A stretch of 64,000 bases of DNA, taken from Spirochaetota bacterium (GTDB taxonomy: Bacteria; Spirochaetota; UBA4802; UBA5550). A program made the position numbers and the translations under genes. Location of the stretch: contig JAGNKX010000022.1 of NCBI GenBank assembly GCA_017999915.1, positions 1 through 64,000 on the forward strand. The letters run 5' to 3'. The notes beneath the pieces were generated by a model. That model saw nothing but the letters and a program-made list of their open reading frames with translations, did no database searches and had not been told where the DNA came from. Below are positions 54,324 through 63,717 of this stretch, one piece after another (position 1 is the stretch's first letter; each line of letters opens with the position of its first letter).

Positions 54324-56531
54324 ATGAAGTTTTTCCAATTTCTGGCGAAGAATATCACTTACACCTTCGCCCTTTCCGCCATTACCGTCGCGACCAGCTG
54401 GGTGCTGGGCGTGTTCGCCTTTTTCCTGGGCACGTCATTCATCATGATCTCCTATGAGAAGCTCACCCTGTTCTATATGAAATGGATGCCCGTGGCGGTG
54501 GCGATCCCCACGGTGCTGCACTGGTTTCTCTTCGGCATGCTTAACCCTCTCGGGATCCCGGCGTACATGGAACCCCTCAGGGCGGTCAACAGGGCTTACA
54601 AGAACAATCTCGACATACCGGAGGAAGACCTGGCAAAGGTGTACACTAACTTTTCCGATCTCCCCATGTACAATCTCCTGACATCGACAGTCCTTACGGC
54701 CGTGGCCGGGATCATCATACTCGCCCTGAGCTATTATGAATACCGGTTCGGGGTCGGTTATACGACCGCGGAATTCTTTGCCATGACAAAGGCGTCCGGG
54801 CTCACGGTCATCATCGTTATCATTCTGTACGGGATGTCAACGTACCTTTTCACCGAATCCCTGACAAACCCCGAGCGGACCGCCATATACAACAAGATCA
54901 TGAGCGCCGGCGCGAGCGTAAAGCCGCGGGCCCTTATCGGCATCAGGCTCAAGTTCCTGTTCTTCGTATGGCTCATGGTCATCACGCTGCTGACCTTTGC
55001 CGCCCTGATGGAAAGGGTTCGCTTTTTCGAGGAATTCAGCATAGCGGTCATATTCGTATATTTCGGCATATCGATCCTGGCCAGCTTTTTCCTGATGCAG
55101 ATCACCACCGGCTCCATCATGCGGATCCTGAACGACCTTATCCGCATGACCCGGACGATCGCGTCAGGCGGCACCGCCGGGTACGAGGTCCTATCGCTGG
55201 AGCGGGAATTTACCGCCATCCAGTTCGCCGTCATGGAAACGGCCCGGGAGATCGACGATTTCAGGCGCGACATCGAGGGGAAGGTCGCCAAGCGGACAGA
55301 GGAGCTCGAGGACGCGCTGACGAGCCTGCGGAGCAGGGACGAGCAGATCCAGAAGCAGCTGGACATGGCCAGCGTCATCCAGCGGAGCATCCTCCCCGGC
55401 AAGATAGACGACTGGAACGAGCTGAAGTTCGCGGTGCGTTACCTCGCCATGGAGAAGATCGGCGGCGACTTCTATGACGTGCACCTCCTGAGGGAGGACA
55501 AGATAGGCGTCATGATCGCCGACGTATCGGGCCACGGCATCCCGGCCGCCCTCGTCACCACCATGGCGAAGATGTCCTTCGGCAACGCGGGGGCGAAGTA
55601 TGATTCCCCGAAAAAGATTTTCCAGGAAATGAACCAGAACATCCTTGACCACGTCAAGACCCAGGACTACATGACCTGCTTCATGCTGGCGGTCGACGAC
55701 GATTATAACGTGGTATATTCAAACGCCAGCCACCAGAAGGCGATTCTCCTCAGGCATGATGGCGAGATCGAGCTCCTCGACACCAACGGCCTGTTCATCG
55801 GCGCCATAGAGGAGGCGCGGGAATCCTATGACGAAAAGAAGACGAAGCTCGAGTACGGCGACCGGATCATACTCTACACCGACGGTATCCCGGAGGCCAT
55901 CAACGAGGAGCGCGTCGAGTACTCCAACAAGCGCCTTGAGGACGCGATCCGGATGCACCGGCACCTGCCCGCGGAGGATTTCGCCGAGGCGATCATCGGC
56001 GACGTGCGCCGGTACATGGGCAGCGCCCAGCTCGTCGACGACATCACCTTTCTGGTCCTGGAGCTTGCCCGGGACGAGGCCGTCGACATCATCAAGAATT
56101 CGAAGCGTCTCATCAACGCCCACCAGTACCAGGAGGCGAGCGAGGTCCTGGAGAAGGGCTTCAAGAAGTACCCTGAGAACCAGAAGATACTCTACAACCT
56201 CGCCAAGAACTATTTCCGGGTAAACAGCTTCCGCAAGGCCATTGACAGGATCCAGGCCTATATCGAGAACGACAAGATGAACAAGAACGCCTATTACATA
56301 GGAGGCGCCTCCTATTACCAGCTGGGCGACTTTGAAAACGCCATTACCTATTTTGATAAGGCCCTTGAGATCGATCCCGGTTTCGTGAACGCCCTCTTTG
56401 CCATGGGCATGGCCCTCAAAAAGAAAGGTGATGAGGACGGCGCCGTGACGCTCTTCGAAAAGGTCATTAATATTGACCCGGACAACAAGATGGCCATGTT
56501 CGAGATACGGAGCATCACTGAGAAGAAGTAG
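54324..56531 (+). CDS. Membrane SpoIIE-type phosphatase with TPR tail
   Basis: 735 residues. The N-terminal half has about six membrane helices (10-260) and a HAMP-like linker (about 262-310). A coiled coil (KVAKRTEELEDALTSLR) leads to a PP2C/SpoIIE domain (about 340-590) with GGDFYDVH and MIADVSGHGIPAALV for metal binding, and LYTDGIPEA. The last 130 residues hold three TPR units (YYIGGASYYQLGDFENAITYFDKALEIDPG). It likely dephosphorylates an anti-anti-sigma protein in a partner switch with an RsbW-type kinase, such as the one at 5529-6119. Confidence 0.9.
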   Translation: MKFFQFLAKNITYTFALSAITVATSWVLGVFAFFLGTSFIMISYEKLTLFYMKWMPVAVAIPTVLHWFLFGMLNPLGIPAYMEPLRAVNRAYKNNLDIPEEDLAKVYTNFSDLPMYNLLTSTVLTAVAGIIILALSYYEYRFGVGYTTAEFFAMTKASGLTVIIVIILYGMSTYLFTESLTNPERTAIYNKIMSAGASVKPRALIGIRLKFLFFVWLMVITLLTFAALMERVRFFEEFSIAVIFVYFGISILASFFLMQITTGSIMRILNDLIRMTRTIASGGTAGYEVLSLEREFTAIQFAVMETAREIDDFRRDIEGKVAKRTEELEDALTSLRSRDEQIQKQLDMASVIQRSILPGKIDDWNELKFAVRYLAMEKIGGDFYDVHLLREDKIGVMIADVSGHGIPAALVTTMAKMSFGNAGAKYDSPKKIFQEMNQNILDHVKTQDYMTCFMLAVDDDYNVVYSNASHQKAILLRHDGEIELLDTNGLFIGAIEEARESYDEKKTKLEYGDRIILYTDGIPEAINEERVEYSNKRLEDAIRMHRHLPAEDFAEAIIGDVRRYMGSAQLVDDITFLVLELARDEAVDIIKNSKRLINAHQYQEASEVLEKGFKKYPENQKILYNLAKNYFRVNSFRKAIDRIQAYIENDKMNKNAYYIGGASYYQLGDFENAITYFDKALEIDPGFVNALFAMGMALKKKGDEDGAVTLFEKVINIDPDNKMAMFEIRSITEKK

Positions 56532-56590
56532 CACCATTCCTTGATGCGCAGCGCCGGTTCAGGCGTACGCGCCAATATGGATTGCCATGG

Positions 56591-56617
56591 AAGCCCGCCT
56601 TAACAAGGCGGGTTTTT
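56591..56617 (+). terminator. Rho-independent terminator of the SpoIIE gene
   Basis: CCCGCCTT (56594-56601), AAC loop, AAGGCGGG (56605-56612) and five T. It lies 60 bp after the stop. Confidence 0.85.
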
Positions 56618-56694
56618 CATCGTGTTGTGATTATATGAAGCTATAAAACGCCGTGGAGAGCTTGGGTTAGGGCGGATCCGCCTACCGGCTTATT

Positions 56695-56865
56695 GCTCTG
56701 ACCCCCTCTGTATGACCAATACCGATAACTATCGGTATATAGTGGGGTCAGAGCAATCATTCACATTGACCGATAACTATCTGCCCTCGGCGGGGTCAGA
56801 ACCCATTCACCGATAACTATCGACCCCCGGCGGGGTCAGAGCACCCATTGACCGATAACTATCGG
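56695..56865. repeat. Composite repeat: GGGGTCAGAGC units alternating with ACCGATAACTATCGG
   Basis: GCTCTGACCCC at 56695 and GGGGTCAGAGC-type copies at 56743, 56792 (one mismatch) and 56832 alternate with ACCGATAACTATC units at 56721, 56769, 56809 and 56851. The latter contain the hairpin CCGATA-AC-TATCGG. Together they form four rough tandem units in the 580-bp geneless space before the DUF2975 gene; the rest of that space is AT-rich. Confidence 0.75.
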
Positions 56866-57011
56866 CGCACGCCTTTTTATATACATTTTGCCAAAAATCA
56901 ATAAAAATATATCGAAATATAATAAAAATATATTGAAATTCAATAATTAATACTTGACTCTCAATATATTAATTATTACTATTGAACATGTTATAAAACA
57001 TAATAATTAAC

Positions 57012-57052
57012 TATATTTACCCCCGCCGCCGAAGGCGGCGGAAGTAAATATA
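57012..57052. promoter_or_regulatory. Two-part inverted repeat upstream of the DUF2975 gene
   Basis: Outer arms TATATTTAC (57012-57020) and GTAAATATA (57044-57052) flank a GC stem 57023-57030/57034-57041. It is centred about 80 bp before the ATG in very AT-rich DNA. It might be a binding site for the XRE regulator encoded downstream, or a terminator of upstream transcription. Confidence 0.45.
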
Positions 57053-57110
57053 AATAGTTTTGAACTAGTTTATAACTATTTATATAGCAAATTAAACAGG
57101 GAGAACTCAA

Positions 57111-57623
57111 ATGAAATATTTTGGCGAGAAATCATTATCATCTTTCTTTAGCGGGTTCCTTAAAGTATGCTGGTATGTTGTCCTGGTGGGATCGATCATC
57201 GGGGCTGTGGCGGGGATAGTGTTTATTCTATACTCGTCTTTGGGAGACAAGTTTGGCATGGGAATCCCCCAATGCGCTCCCAATGATCTCGGGATGGATC
57301 CAAAGGAGAAGCAGGATTGGGAAACATTCAAAAACCTTCCTATTGCCATCAAATTCATAATCCTGCCCTATTGCGCGGTGGTCGTAGTGTTTCTTCTCAA
57401 GATCATCAAAAAGTCCCAGGAGGTCTTCACCAATTTCAAGAACGATATCGTGTTCAACAGGAGCAATGTGCTACTCATCTCGAAAATCAGCAAGCTCCTG
57501 ATCGTTTTTTCGATAATCACATTCAGTTTCAACTCCCTGCTGGTAAGCGTGTTGCTCCTCGTGTTCTGCGAAGTCGTTAAAAGCGGAACGGCCCTCCAGG
57601 AAGAGCACGATCTGACGGTATAG
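57111..57623 (+). CDS. DUF2975 membrane protein
   Basis: 170 residues, four hydrophobic segments (about 15-43, 83-102, 124-148 and 149-160). The pattern and the tail ending EVVKSGTALQEEHDLTV match DUF2975 proteins, which are typically followed by a small XRE regulator, as here 10 bp downstream. The function is unknown; the pair acts like a membrane protein with its own regulator. GGGAG precedes the ATG. Confidence 0.85.
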   Translation: MKYFGEKSLSSFFSGFLKVCWYVVLVGSIIGAVAGIVFILYSSLGDKFGMGIPQCAPNDLGMDPKEKQDWETFKNLPIAIKFIILPYCAVVVVFLLKIIKKSQEVFTNFKNDIVFNRSNVLLISKISKLLIVFSIITFSFNSLLVSVLLLVFCEVVKSGTALQEEHDLTV

Positions 57624-57633
57624 GCAGGTTCCC

Positions 57634-57870
57634 ATGAGCATTATCTTCAGACTGGACAGGGTCATGGCGGACCGTAAGATCTCCCTCAACGAGCTGGCGA
57701 AGCGGATTGACCTTACCGATTCCAACCTGTCGATACTCAAAACCGGAAAGGCCAGGGCCATACGAATCGTGACCCTGGACGCGATTTGCAGGGAGCTGGG
57801 CTGCCAGCCCGGAGACCTGCTGGAATACCGGCCCGGTGAAGGCAGCGACAGCGAGGAAAGTGATCAATGA
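57634..57870 (+). CDS. XRE-family helix-turn-helix regulator (YozG-like)
   Basis: 78 residues, nearly all one HTH_3 domain: LNELAKRIDLTDSNLSILKTGKARAIRIVTLDAICRELGC, then the typical QPGDLLEY. The acidic C-terminal tail is short. Ten bp after the DUF2975 gene, so cotranscribed; probably regulates that operon. Confidence 0.88.
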   Translation: MSIIFRLDRVMADRKISLNELAKRIDLTDSNLSILKTGKARAIRIVTLDAICRELGCQPGDLLEYRPGEGSDSEESDQ

Positions 57871-57915
57871 AAGCGGTGCTATCAGTATTATAAATTGTGA
57901 TTTACAGACAAATGG

Positions 57916-58755
57916 ATGGTTGTTATGGATTCACCAGTGAATGATACCAGGAAAGTTTTTTCAAAAATGGGGTCCTGCTCCAGGACCTTCTGCTTTTTAT
58001 TGAACCGCGAATTCGGCTGTCCCATGGAAGCCGAGGAGCGCGCGGCCGACCCCCTGGCCGGGGGCATCGTGATGCGGGGGCACCAGTGCGGCATGCTCTG
58101 GGGGTCCACGCTGGCCGCCGGGGCGGAGTCTTATCGGGCCCACAGTGATCGCGGCAGGGCCGTTGCTTCGGCCATTACCGCCGCCAGGTACCTCCGGGAA
58201 ACCTACTCGCAGAGGGCGGGAAGCGTCAACTGCCGGGACGTGTGCGGCTACGATCTCACCAGGAGGCTTAATATGCTGAAGTTCATGGTGAAGTTCATTC
58301 TCCATATAAACAGGCACTGCTTCGATCTTGCGGAGCAATGGGCCCCGGAGGCGATGCGCGCCGCGGCGGAAGGAATATCCGGAAACCAGGAAGGCCTGTC
58401 ACTGGAGCCGGTAAGCTGCGCTTCCGAGGTTGTGAAAAGAATGGGCGCCGGCGATATGGAGGCGGTCATGGTGGCCGGCCTGGCCGGCGGCCTTGGACTG
58501 GGAGGCCACGGATGCGGCGCCCTGGCAGCGGCCATATGGCTCAAGTGCCTCCGCTGGTGCCGGGAGCATCCGGGAAAATCCGCCTATGGCAACCCGGAGG
58601 CCGATCGCGTTCTCAAGGTGTTCACCGACGCCGTGGGCGAGGAGCTGCGCTGTGAAAAGCTCGTCGGCCGGCGTTTCACGTCCATAGATGATCACACTGA
58701 ATTCATACAGAAGGGCGGGTGCGCAAAGATCATAGACGCGCTGGCGAGATCATAG
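57916..58755 (+). CDS. C_GCAxxG_C_C family protein with two halves
   Basis: 279 residues, about 11 cysteines. The signature region appears twice: residues 38-80 (FGCPMEAEERAADPLAGGIVMRGHQCGMLWGS) and 160-200 (GLAGGLGLGGHGCGALAAA). This indicates duplication or pairing of the family domain. Members are thought to be redox-active or metal-binding, without an established reaction. No signal peptide. The start is uncertain (57916 or 57925) and without a strong ribosome site. Confidence 0.75.
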   Translation: MVVMDSPVNDTRKVFSKMGSCSRTFCFLLNREFGCPMEAEERAADPLAGGIVMRGHQCGMLWGSTLAAGAESYRAHSDRGRAVASAITAARYLRETYSQRAGSVNCRDVCGYDLTRRLNMLKFMVKFILHINRHCFDLAEQWAPEAMRAAAEGISGNQEGLSLEPVSCASEVVKRMGAGDMEAVMVAGLAGGLGLGGHGCGALAAAIWLKCLRWCREHPGKSAYGNPEADRVLKVFTDAVGEELRCEKLVGRRFTSIDDHTEFIQKGGCAKIIDALARS

Positions 58756-58809
58756 GCGGCAGTGTCATTGAGGACACCGGGTAAAATTTATTGATACAGG
58801 GGCTGAATC

Positions 58810-59256
58810 ATGGTTGTAGATAAAATTGAGAACAGCAAGCTCTATGCCTGCCTCGGCGCGGGGATTGAAAAGGCATTGAACTACATTGCGGATACCGACT
58901 TTGCCATCCTCAAGCCCGGGCGCTATGAATTGGATGGAGACGACATCTATGCGATTGTGAGCGATTATGTGACGAAGGACAGAAACGAATGCAGGCTTGA
59001 AGCGCACAGGAAATACATAGACGTCCAGTATGTCGCGGCCGGAAGCGAGATCGCCGGCTATGCGCCGCTGGGCGGCCAGGCCCCATTGACCGGCTATGAC
59101 GATTCAAAGGACTGCGTCTTTTACGGGGGCGACGCTTCATTCATCCGGTTGGGCGAGGGAACATTCGCGATATTTTTCCCAGACGATCTCCACATGCCCG
59201 GTACGGGCGTCAGCCCCTCGCCCGTGCGGAAGGTTGTCGTAAAGGTGAAAATCTGA
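58810..59256 (+). CDS. YhcH/YjgK/YiaL family protein
   Basis: 148 residues, a cupin-like single domain. LEAHRKYIDVQYVAAGSE and FFPDDLHMPGTG carry the conserved metal-binding His/Glu residues. Relatives are linked to handling of sugar acids or anomers, in EbgC and NanQ for example. No sugar operon is adjacent, so the substrate is unknown. Confidence 0.88.
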   Translation: MVVDKIENSKLYACLGAGIEKALNYIADTDFAILKPGRYELDGDDIYAIVSDYVTKDRNECRLEAHRKYIDVQYVAAGSEIAGYAPLGGQAPLTGYDDSKDCVFYGGDASFIRLGEGTFAIFFPDDLHMPGTGVSPSPVRKVVVKVKI

Positions 59257-59319
59257 GTTCATTCCCGGGTTGAAAAATTTTCTTGCCCTGGCAGGTCGAT
59301 CCACCCTATCTTGTCATTG

Positions 59320-60387
59320 ATGGAAAAAAAATTTATAAAGAGCTGTACCCTGGACGAGCTGGAGGAGTACTTCCGCTCCATCGGCGAGAAGCCGTACCGG
59401 GCGAAGCAGATACTGATGTGGCTCTACGAGAAGAATATCGACTCCTTTGATGCCATGACCAACGTGTCCCGGGAGCTCCGGGCCCGCCTCGATGAAGACT
59501 TTTCCGTGAACGCCCTTTCCCTGGAGGAGCGGCTGGTTTCCCGGATAGACGGATCGGAGAAGTATCTCTTCAAGACGGGCGACGGCAATTTTATCGAAAG
59601 CGTGCTGATCAGGAGCGACGACTCGGAAGAGGGGCGGGTAACGGTGTGCATTTCCAGCCAGGTGGGGTGCGCAATGGGGTGCCGCTTCTGCGAGACCGCC
59701 AGGCTCGGCTTTATCCGCAGCCTTGAAACGGGGGAGATCCTCGACCAGCTCTGCCAGATCCGTAGGGTCTCGGGCCTGAGGAACAACAACGTGGTGTTCA
59801 TGGGCATGGGGGAGCCCTTCATGAATTACGACAACGTGATCCGGGCCGCGGAGATCATGAACTACAGCTTCGGCTTCCACGTATCGGTCCGGAAGATCAC
59901 CATCTCCACCTCGGGGGTGCGCGCCGGGATCGAACGCTTCATCGACGAGGAGCGGCCCTACAACCTGGCCATATCCCTCAACGATACCCTGCCTGAAAAA
60001 AGGGAGCGGATCATGCCGGTGGAGCGCTCCAATCCCTTCGAGGAGATATCCCGCATGCTGAACGAGAAGTTCCCGGCCTCGCGGAACAGGCTCACCGTGG
60101 TCTACGTGATGCGCGGCGACAATATCTCCCCGGAAGACGCGAAGCGCCTCAAGAAGATGTTCAGGTACAACCGGATCAAGCTGAACCTCATCCCCCTGAA
60201 CGAGGGGGGCCACGGCTACGACCCGCCTTCCGAGGAGCAGGTCAGGCGCTTCGTCCATGAGCTGGAGATCATGAACGTGCCCATCACGGTGCGCAAGAGC
60301 TTCGGCCGGGACATCAGCGGCGCCTGCGGCCAGCTCTCGGGGAAGCGCTACGCCGCGGGGGGCTGCGATATGGGGGAACTGCCGTAG
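59320..60387 (+). CDS. rlmN: 23S rRNA/tRNA adenine-C2 methyltransferase RlmN
   Basis: 355 residues from the ATG at 59320 (a TTG at 59311 is less likely). The radical SAM cluster motif is Cys117-x3-Cys121-x2-Cys124 in CAMGCRFC. The methyl-carrying cysteine near the C-terminus is Cys336 in SGACGQLSGK. It methylates A2503 of 23S rRNA and A37 of some tRNAs. GQL next to the cysteine fits RlmN rather than Cfr. Confidence 0.95.
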   Translation: MEKKFIKSCTLDELEEYFRSIGEKPYRAKQILMWLYEKNIDSFDAMTNVSRELRARLDEDFSVNALSLEERLVSRIDGSEKYLFKTGDGNFIESVLIRSDDSEEGRVTVCISSQVGCAMGCRFCETARLGFIRSLETGEILDQLCQIRRVSGLRNNNVVFMGMGEPFMNYDNVIRAAEIMNYSFGFHVSVRKITISTSGVRAGIERFIDEERPYNLAISLNDTLPEKRERIMPVERSNPFEEISRMLNEKFPASRNRLTVVYVMRGDNISPEDAKRLKKMFRYNRIKLNLIPLNEGGHGYDPPSEEQVRRFVHELEIMNVPITVRKSFGRDISGACGQLSGKRYAAGGCDMGELP

Positions 60388-60511
60388 GAATGTATTTGAC
60401 TTTTAGCGGGATGATTTTATAGAATAACTGAAATGACCCCCCTGCCATTGCCTGAACGGGGGGTCTATTATTGGCTGATTGCGGGCCTTTGGCCGCGCGA
60501 GGATATTGCAC

Positions 60512-62854
60512 ATGGGCGGAATCAACTGGGGAAGGGCGGCGGGCACGGCCGCTGAAATCGCGAAGAAGGCAGTCGCCTGGATCGCCGCGCACAAGAAGAT
60601 CGTTTTTATATATGTGCCGGCGGGGCTGGCAATAGCCCTGTCCGCCTATGTCACGGTGATATTCTTCATGTGGCAGGGCGACCGCGACGCCGCCCTCAAG
60701 AAGCTGACCAAGTACAAGCAGCTGATCGACCGGACCGAGGAGCTCCGCAAGGGGTATTCCTACAACTACAGCGACGTGGACCTGAAGGCCAAGGTGGTCG
60801 ATATCCCCACGCGCATCTACGATCGTAACGATGAGATCATCGGCGAATTTTTCGAGCAGAAGCGGGAGATCGTGCCCTACGATCACATTCCCCAGTGGCT
60901 GGTGAAGGCGGTCATCGCCAGCGAGGACCGCGATTTTTATCAGCATCGCGGGATAAACTACCGGGGCATTCTCCGCGCGGTCCTCGTCAACATGGTCCAC
61001 TTCCGGGTCGTCCAGGGAGGGAGCACCATCACCCAGCAGCTGGCGAAGGTCCTCTTCACCGACATGGAGCGCAACCTGAAGCGGAAGATATACGAGGCCT
61101 TCTGCGCCCGCGAGATCGAGAAGCGCTACGACAAGCAGGACATACTGTCCATGTACCTGAACCTCATCTATTTCGGCAACGGCGCCTACGGGGTCGAGTC
61201 CGCCTCCAAGATGTTTTTCGGCGCCTCCGTGAAGGAGCTTTCCATCGCGGAATGCGCCATGATCGTCGCCACCATATCCAATCCCAAGATATATTCGCCC
61301 ATCTCCGACATCGACGTGTCCCTGCGCAAGACGAAGAGGATACTGGAGTCCATGTCCGACGCCGGGTACCTTAAGGGCAGGGACACCGGGCGCATCTTCC
61401 GGATGTTCCTCCGGAAGTGGGAGGTCGTGTACGATGAGAAGGGGAAGGCCTCGTCCTCCCTCATCGGGAATTTCATATTCAGCTCCTACCGGGTCAACCG
61501 CGCCCCCTTCTTCAATGAGAGCATACGCCGTGTCCTGGTCGACAAGTTCGGCGAGGAGGCGGTGAAGAGGGGCGGCCTGAAGGTCTACACCACCATCGAC
61601 GCGGAGAAGCAGGACGCCGCCACCGCGGCCCTCAGGGCGGGAATCATGCGCCAGAGGGAATTCCACCTGAAGCTGGCGGGGCGCACAAGGGACAAGCTCA
61701 AGGCCGACGCGGAGATGAAAAAGGCCCAGAACATCGAGGGGGCCCTGATCTCCATAGACCCGGTCACCGGGGAGATGCTCGCCTACGTGGGCGGCTATGA
61801 ATTTTCCTCGAAGAACCAGAACGACCATGTGGCCCAGATCAGGCGGCAGCCGGGATCGTCTTTTAAGCCGGTGGTCTACGCCGCCGCCATGGAGGCGAAG
61901 GACATCACCCCATCGACCGTCATGGTCGACGAGAAAACGAAATTTTCCGGCGGATACGAGCCGCGCAACTACGACGGGAAATACCTGGGCGAAGTCATTA
62001 TCCGCGAAGCCCTCAAAAAATCGATCAACGTGATCGCCGTCAAGGTCCTCGACAAGACCGGTTACGACGGCGTGTTCAAAATTCTGAAGAAGAGCCTCTA
62101 CCTTGACGACGCGGAGCTGAAGGAGCGCTTCGGCAGGACACTTTCCCTGGCCCTGGGGACCTACGAGGTCTCGCCCCTGGAAAGCTGCGTGCTTCACTCC
62201 GTCATCGTCAACGGCGGGGAATACGTGCTTCCCTACGGCATACGGCAGGTAAAGGACTACAACGATAACGTTGTCTGGAACAATGAGGAGGAGATCCGCA
62301 AGGCCGCCGAGGAGCGGAAGAAAGAGACCGGCTCGATCATAGACCCCGCGGCCTGCGCGATCACCGTAGCGATGCTGAAAAGCGTCTTCGACGAGGGAGG
62401 CACCGCCGCCGGGGCCTTCAAGGGAAGCAGGATAGATTTCCCCGTGGCCGGAAAGACGGGCACCTCCGCCAATTACAACGACGCCTGGTTCGTCGGGTAT
62501 GCGTCGAACCTTGTTACTTCAGTATGGATAGGCAATAAGGAGGGAGCCATCTCCCTCGGATGGGGCAGGGCCGGCGGGGCCGTGGCCGCCCCGGTCTGGG
62601 TTGAATACATCTCCTCCATTTTCCGCGGCGACCGGCCCCCTGACTTCAAGAAGCCGGAGCAGGGACTGTCCATGGAGACGATCTGCCTCGATTCGGGAGA
62701 GGTGGCCGGCAGGGACGGCGAGTGCCCCCGGGTCGCCCGCGACGTCCTCTTCTATTCCGGCACCGAGCCCGGCACCTTCTGCCGCCTCCATACCGGCAAG
62801 GAAAAGCCGAAGGAAGATGAAAAGGATAAAGAACACAAGGAAGGAACCAAATGA
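60512..62854 (+). CDS. Class A penicillin-binding protein (PBP1A type)
   Basis: 780 residues from the ATG at 60512, with GAGGAT upstream. One membrane anchor (about 30-55) precedes a GT51 glycosyltransferase domain with catalytic Glu138 in EDRDFYQHRG and GGSTITQQLAK. A transpeptidase follows with Ser449 and Lys452 in GSSFKPV and KTG at 648-650. It polymerises and cross-links peptidoglycan. It overlaps the M23-like gene by 4 bp, forming a cell-wall operon. Confidence 0.95.
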   Translation: MGGINWGRAAGTAAEIAKKAVAWIAAHKKIVFIYVPAGLAIALSAYVTVIFFMWQGDRDAALKKLTKYKQLIDRTEELRKGYSYNYSDVDLKAKVVDIPTRIYDRNDEIIGEFFEQKREIVPYDHIPQWLVKAVIASEDRDFYQHRGINYRGILRAVLVNMVHFRVVQGGSTITQQLAKVLFTDMERNLKRKIYEAFCAREIEKRYDKQDILSMYLNLIYFGNGAYGVESASKMFFGASVKELSIAECAMIVATISNPKIYSPISDIDVSLRKTKRILESMSDAGYLKGRDTGRIFRMFLRKWEVVYDEKGKASSSLIGNFIFSSYRVNRAPFFNESIRRVLVDKFGEEAVKRGGLKVYTTIDAEKQDAATAALRAGIMRQREFHLKLAGRTRDKLKADAEMKKAQNIEGALISIDPVTGEMLAYVGGYEFSSKNQNDHVAQIRRQPGSSFKPVVYAAAMEAKDITPSTVMVDEKTKFSGGYEPRNYDGKYLGEVIIREALKKSINVIAVKVLDKTGYDGVFKILKKSLYLDDAELKERFGRTLSLALGTYEVSPLESCVLHSVIVNGGEYVLPYGIRQVKDYNDNVVWNNEEEIRKAAEERKKETGSIIDPAACAITVAMLKSVFDEGGTAAGAFKGSRIDFPVAGKTGTSANYNDAWFVGYASNLVTSVWIGNKEGAISLGWGRAGGAVAAPVWVEYISSIFRGDRPPDFKKPEQGLSMETICLDSGEVAGRDGECPRVARDVLFYSGTEPGTFCRLHTGKEKPKEDEKDKEHKEGTK

Positions 62855-63717
62855 ATTATCGTCCCGCGCTCTGCGCGCTCCTCATCATGATGGCCCTGTC
62901 ATTCGTATCGTTCCGGTGGCCCGTCAATAACGGCACCGTAACATCGACCTTCTGCGAGTCGCGGTGGGACCACTTCCATGACGGCATTGACATGACTTCC
63001 CCGGACGACAAGATCTATCCCGTGGAACCGGGCACCCTGGTGTTCTACTGGGACAAGGCCCTGTTTCCCCTCGATAATTATCCCGGCGGCGGCAATTACA
63101 AGGTTCTCAGGCACCGCAACGGCATGTATTCCATCTACATGCACCTCGAGAACGGACTGACGGCGAAAAAAACGTACGCGAAGGACGACACCGTGGGCTT
63201 GATGGGGAACACCGGCCACTCCATGAACAAGCATATCCATTTTTCCCTCCTGCAGGCGGGACGGCGCGTCTCCGTCAACCCCATAAAGATGCTCCCCGCC
63301 CGGGAGGACACCAAGGCCCCGGTGGTCTCGGATATCGCCTTCCACATCGGCGACAAGATCATCATCGTGCGGGACAAGTCCAGCATCAGGCTCACCAGGC
63401 ATTATCCCCTGCTGGTGAAGATCACCGACGCCATGACGGGGCGCGAGAACCTGGGGATATACCGCATCGTCGTCGAGTTCAACGGGAAGAAGGCCCTCGA
63501 CAAGAAGTTCGACGCCATCGGAGTCGCCAAGGGAAGGCTCGCCGTGGACGGCAGGAAGTTCGAGAGCCTTTTTGACCCGAAGGGCTATTACAAGATCGAG
63601 GGACTGACCTACGCCGGAGGCGAGAACACGGTCAAGGTCACGGCGTCGGATTTCGCCGGAAACACGGCCGAGAAGGAATACACGTTCACCGTGAAGCTCG
63701 ATATCAGCCAAGAGTGA
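62851..63717 (+). CDS. M23/LytM-like exported peptidase domain protein
   Basis: 288 residues with an N-terminal signal/anchor. The LytM metal ligands are visible: His and Asp in HDGIDM (about 48-53), and KHIHF (about 128-132), the HxH motif. So an active zinc endopeptidase on peptidoglycan cross-links is possible. Residues 150-288 form an Ig-like C-terminal domain (ENTVKVTASDFAGNTAEKEYTF). Coupled to PBP1A by overlap, suggesting coordinated synthesis and cleavage. Confidence 0.88.
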   Translation: MNYRPALCALLIMMALSFVSFRWPVNNGTVTSTFCESRWDHFHDGIDMTSPDDKIYPVEPGTLVFYWDKALFPLDNYPGGGNYKVLRHRNGMYSIYMHLENGLTAKKTYAKDDTVGLMGNTGHSMNKHIHFSLLQAGRRVSVNPIKMLPAREDTKAPVVSDIAFHIGDKIIIVRDKSSIRLTRHYPLLVKITDAMTGRENLGIYRIVVEFNGKKALDKKFDAIGVAKGRLAVDGRKFESLFDPKGYYKIEGLTYAGGENTVKVTASDFAGNTAEKEYTFTVKLDISQE

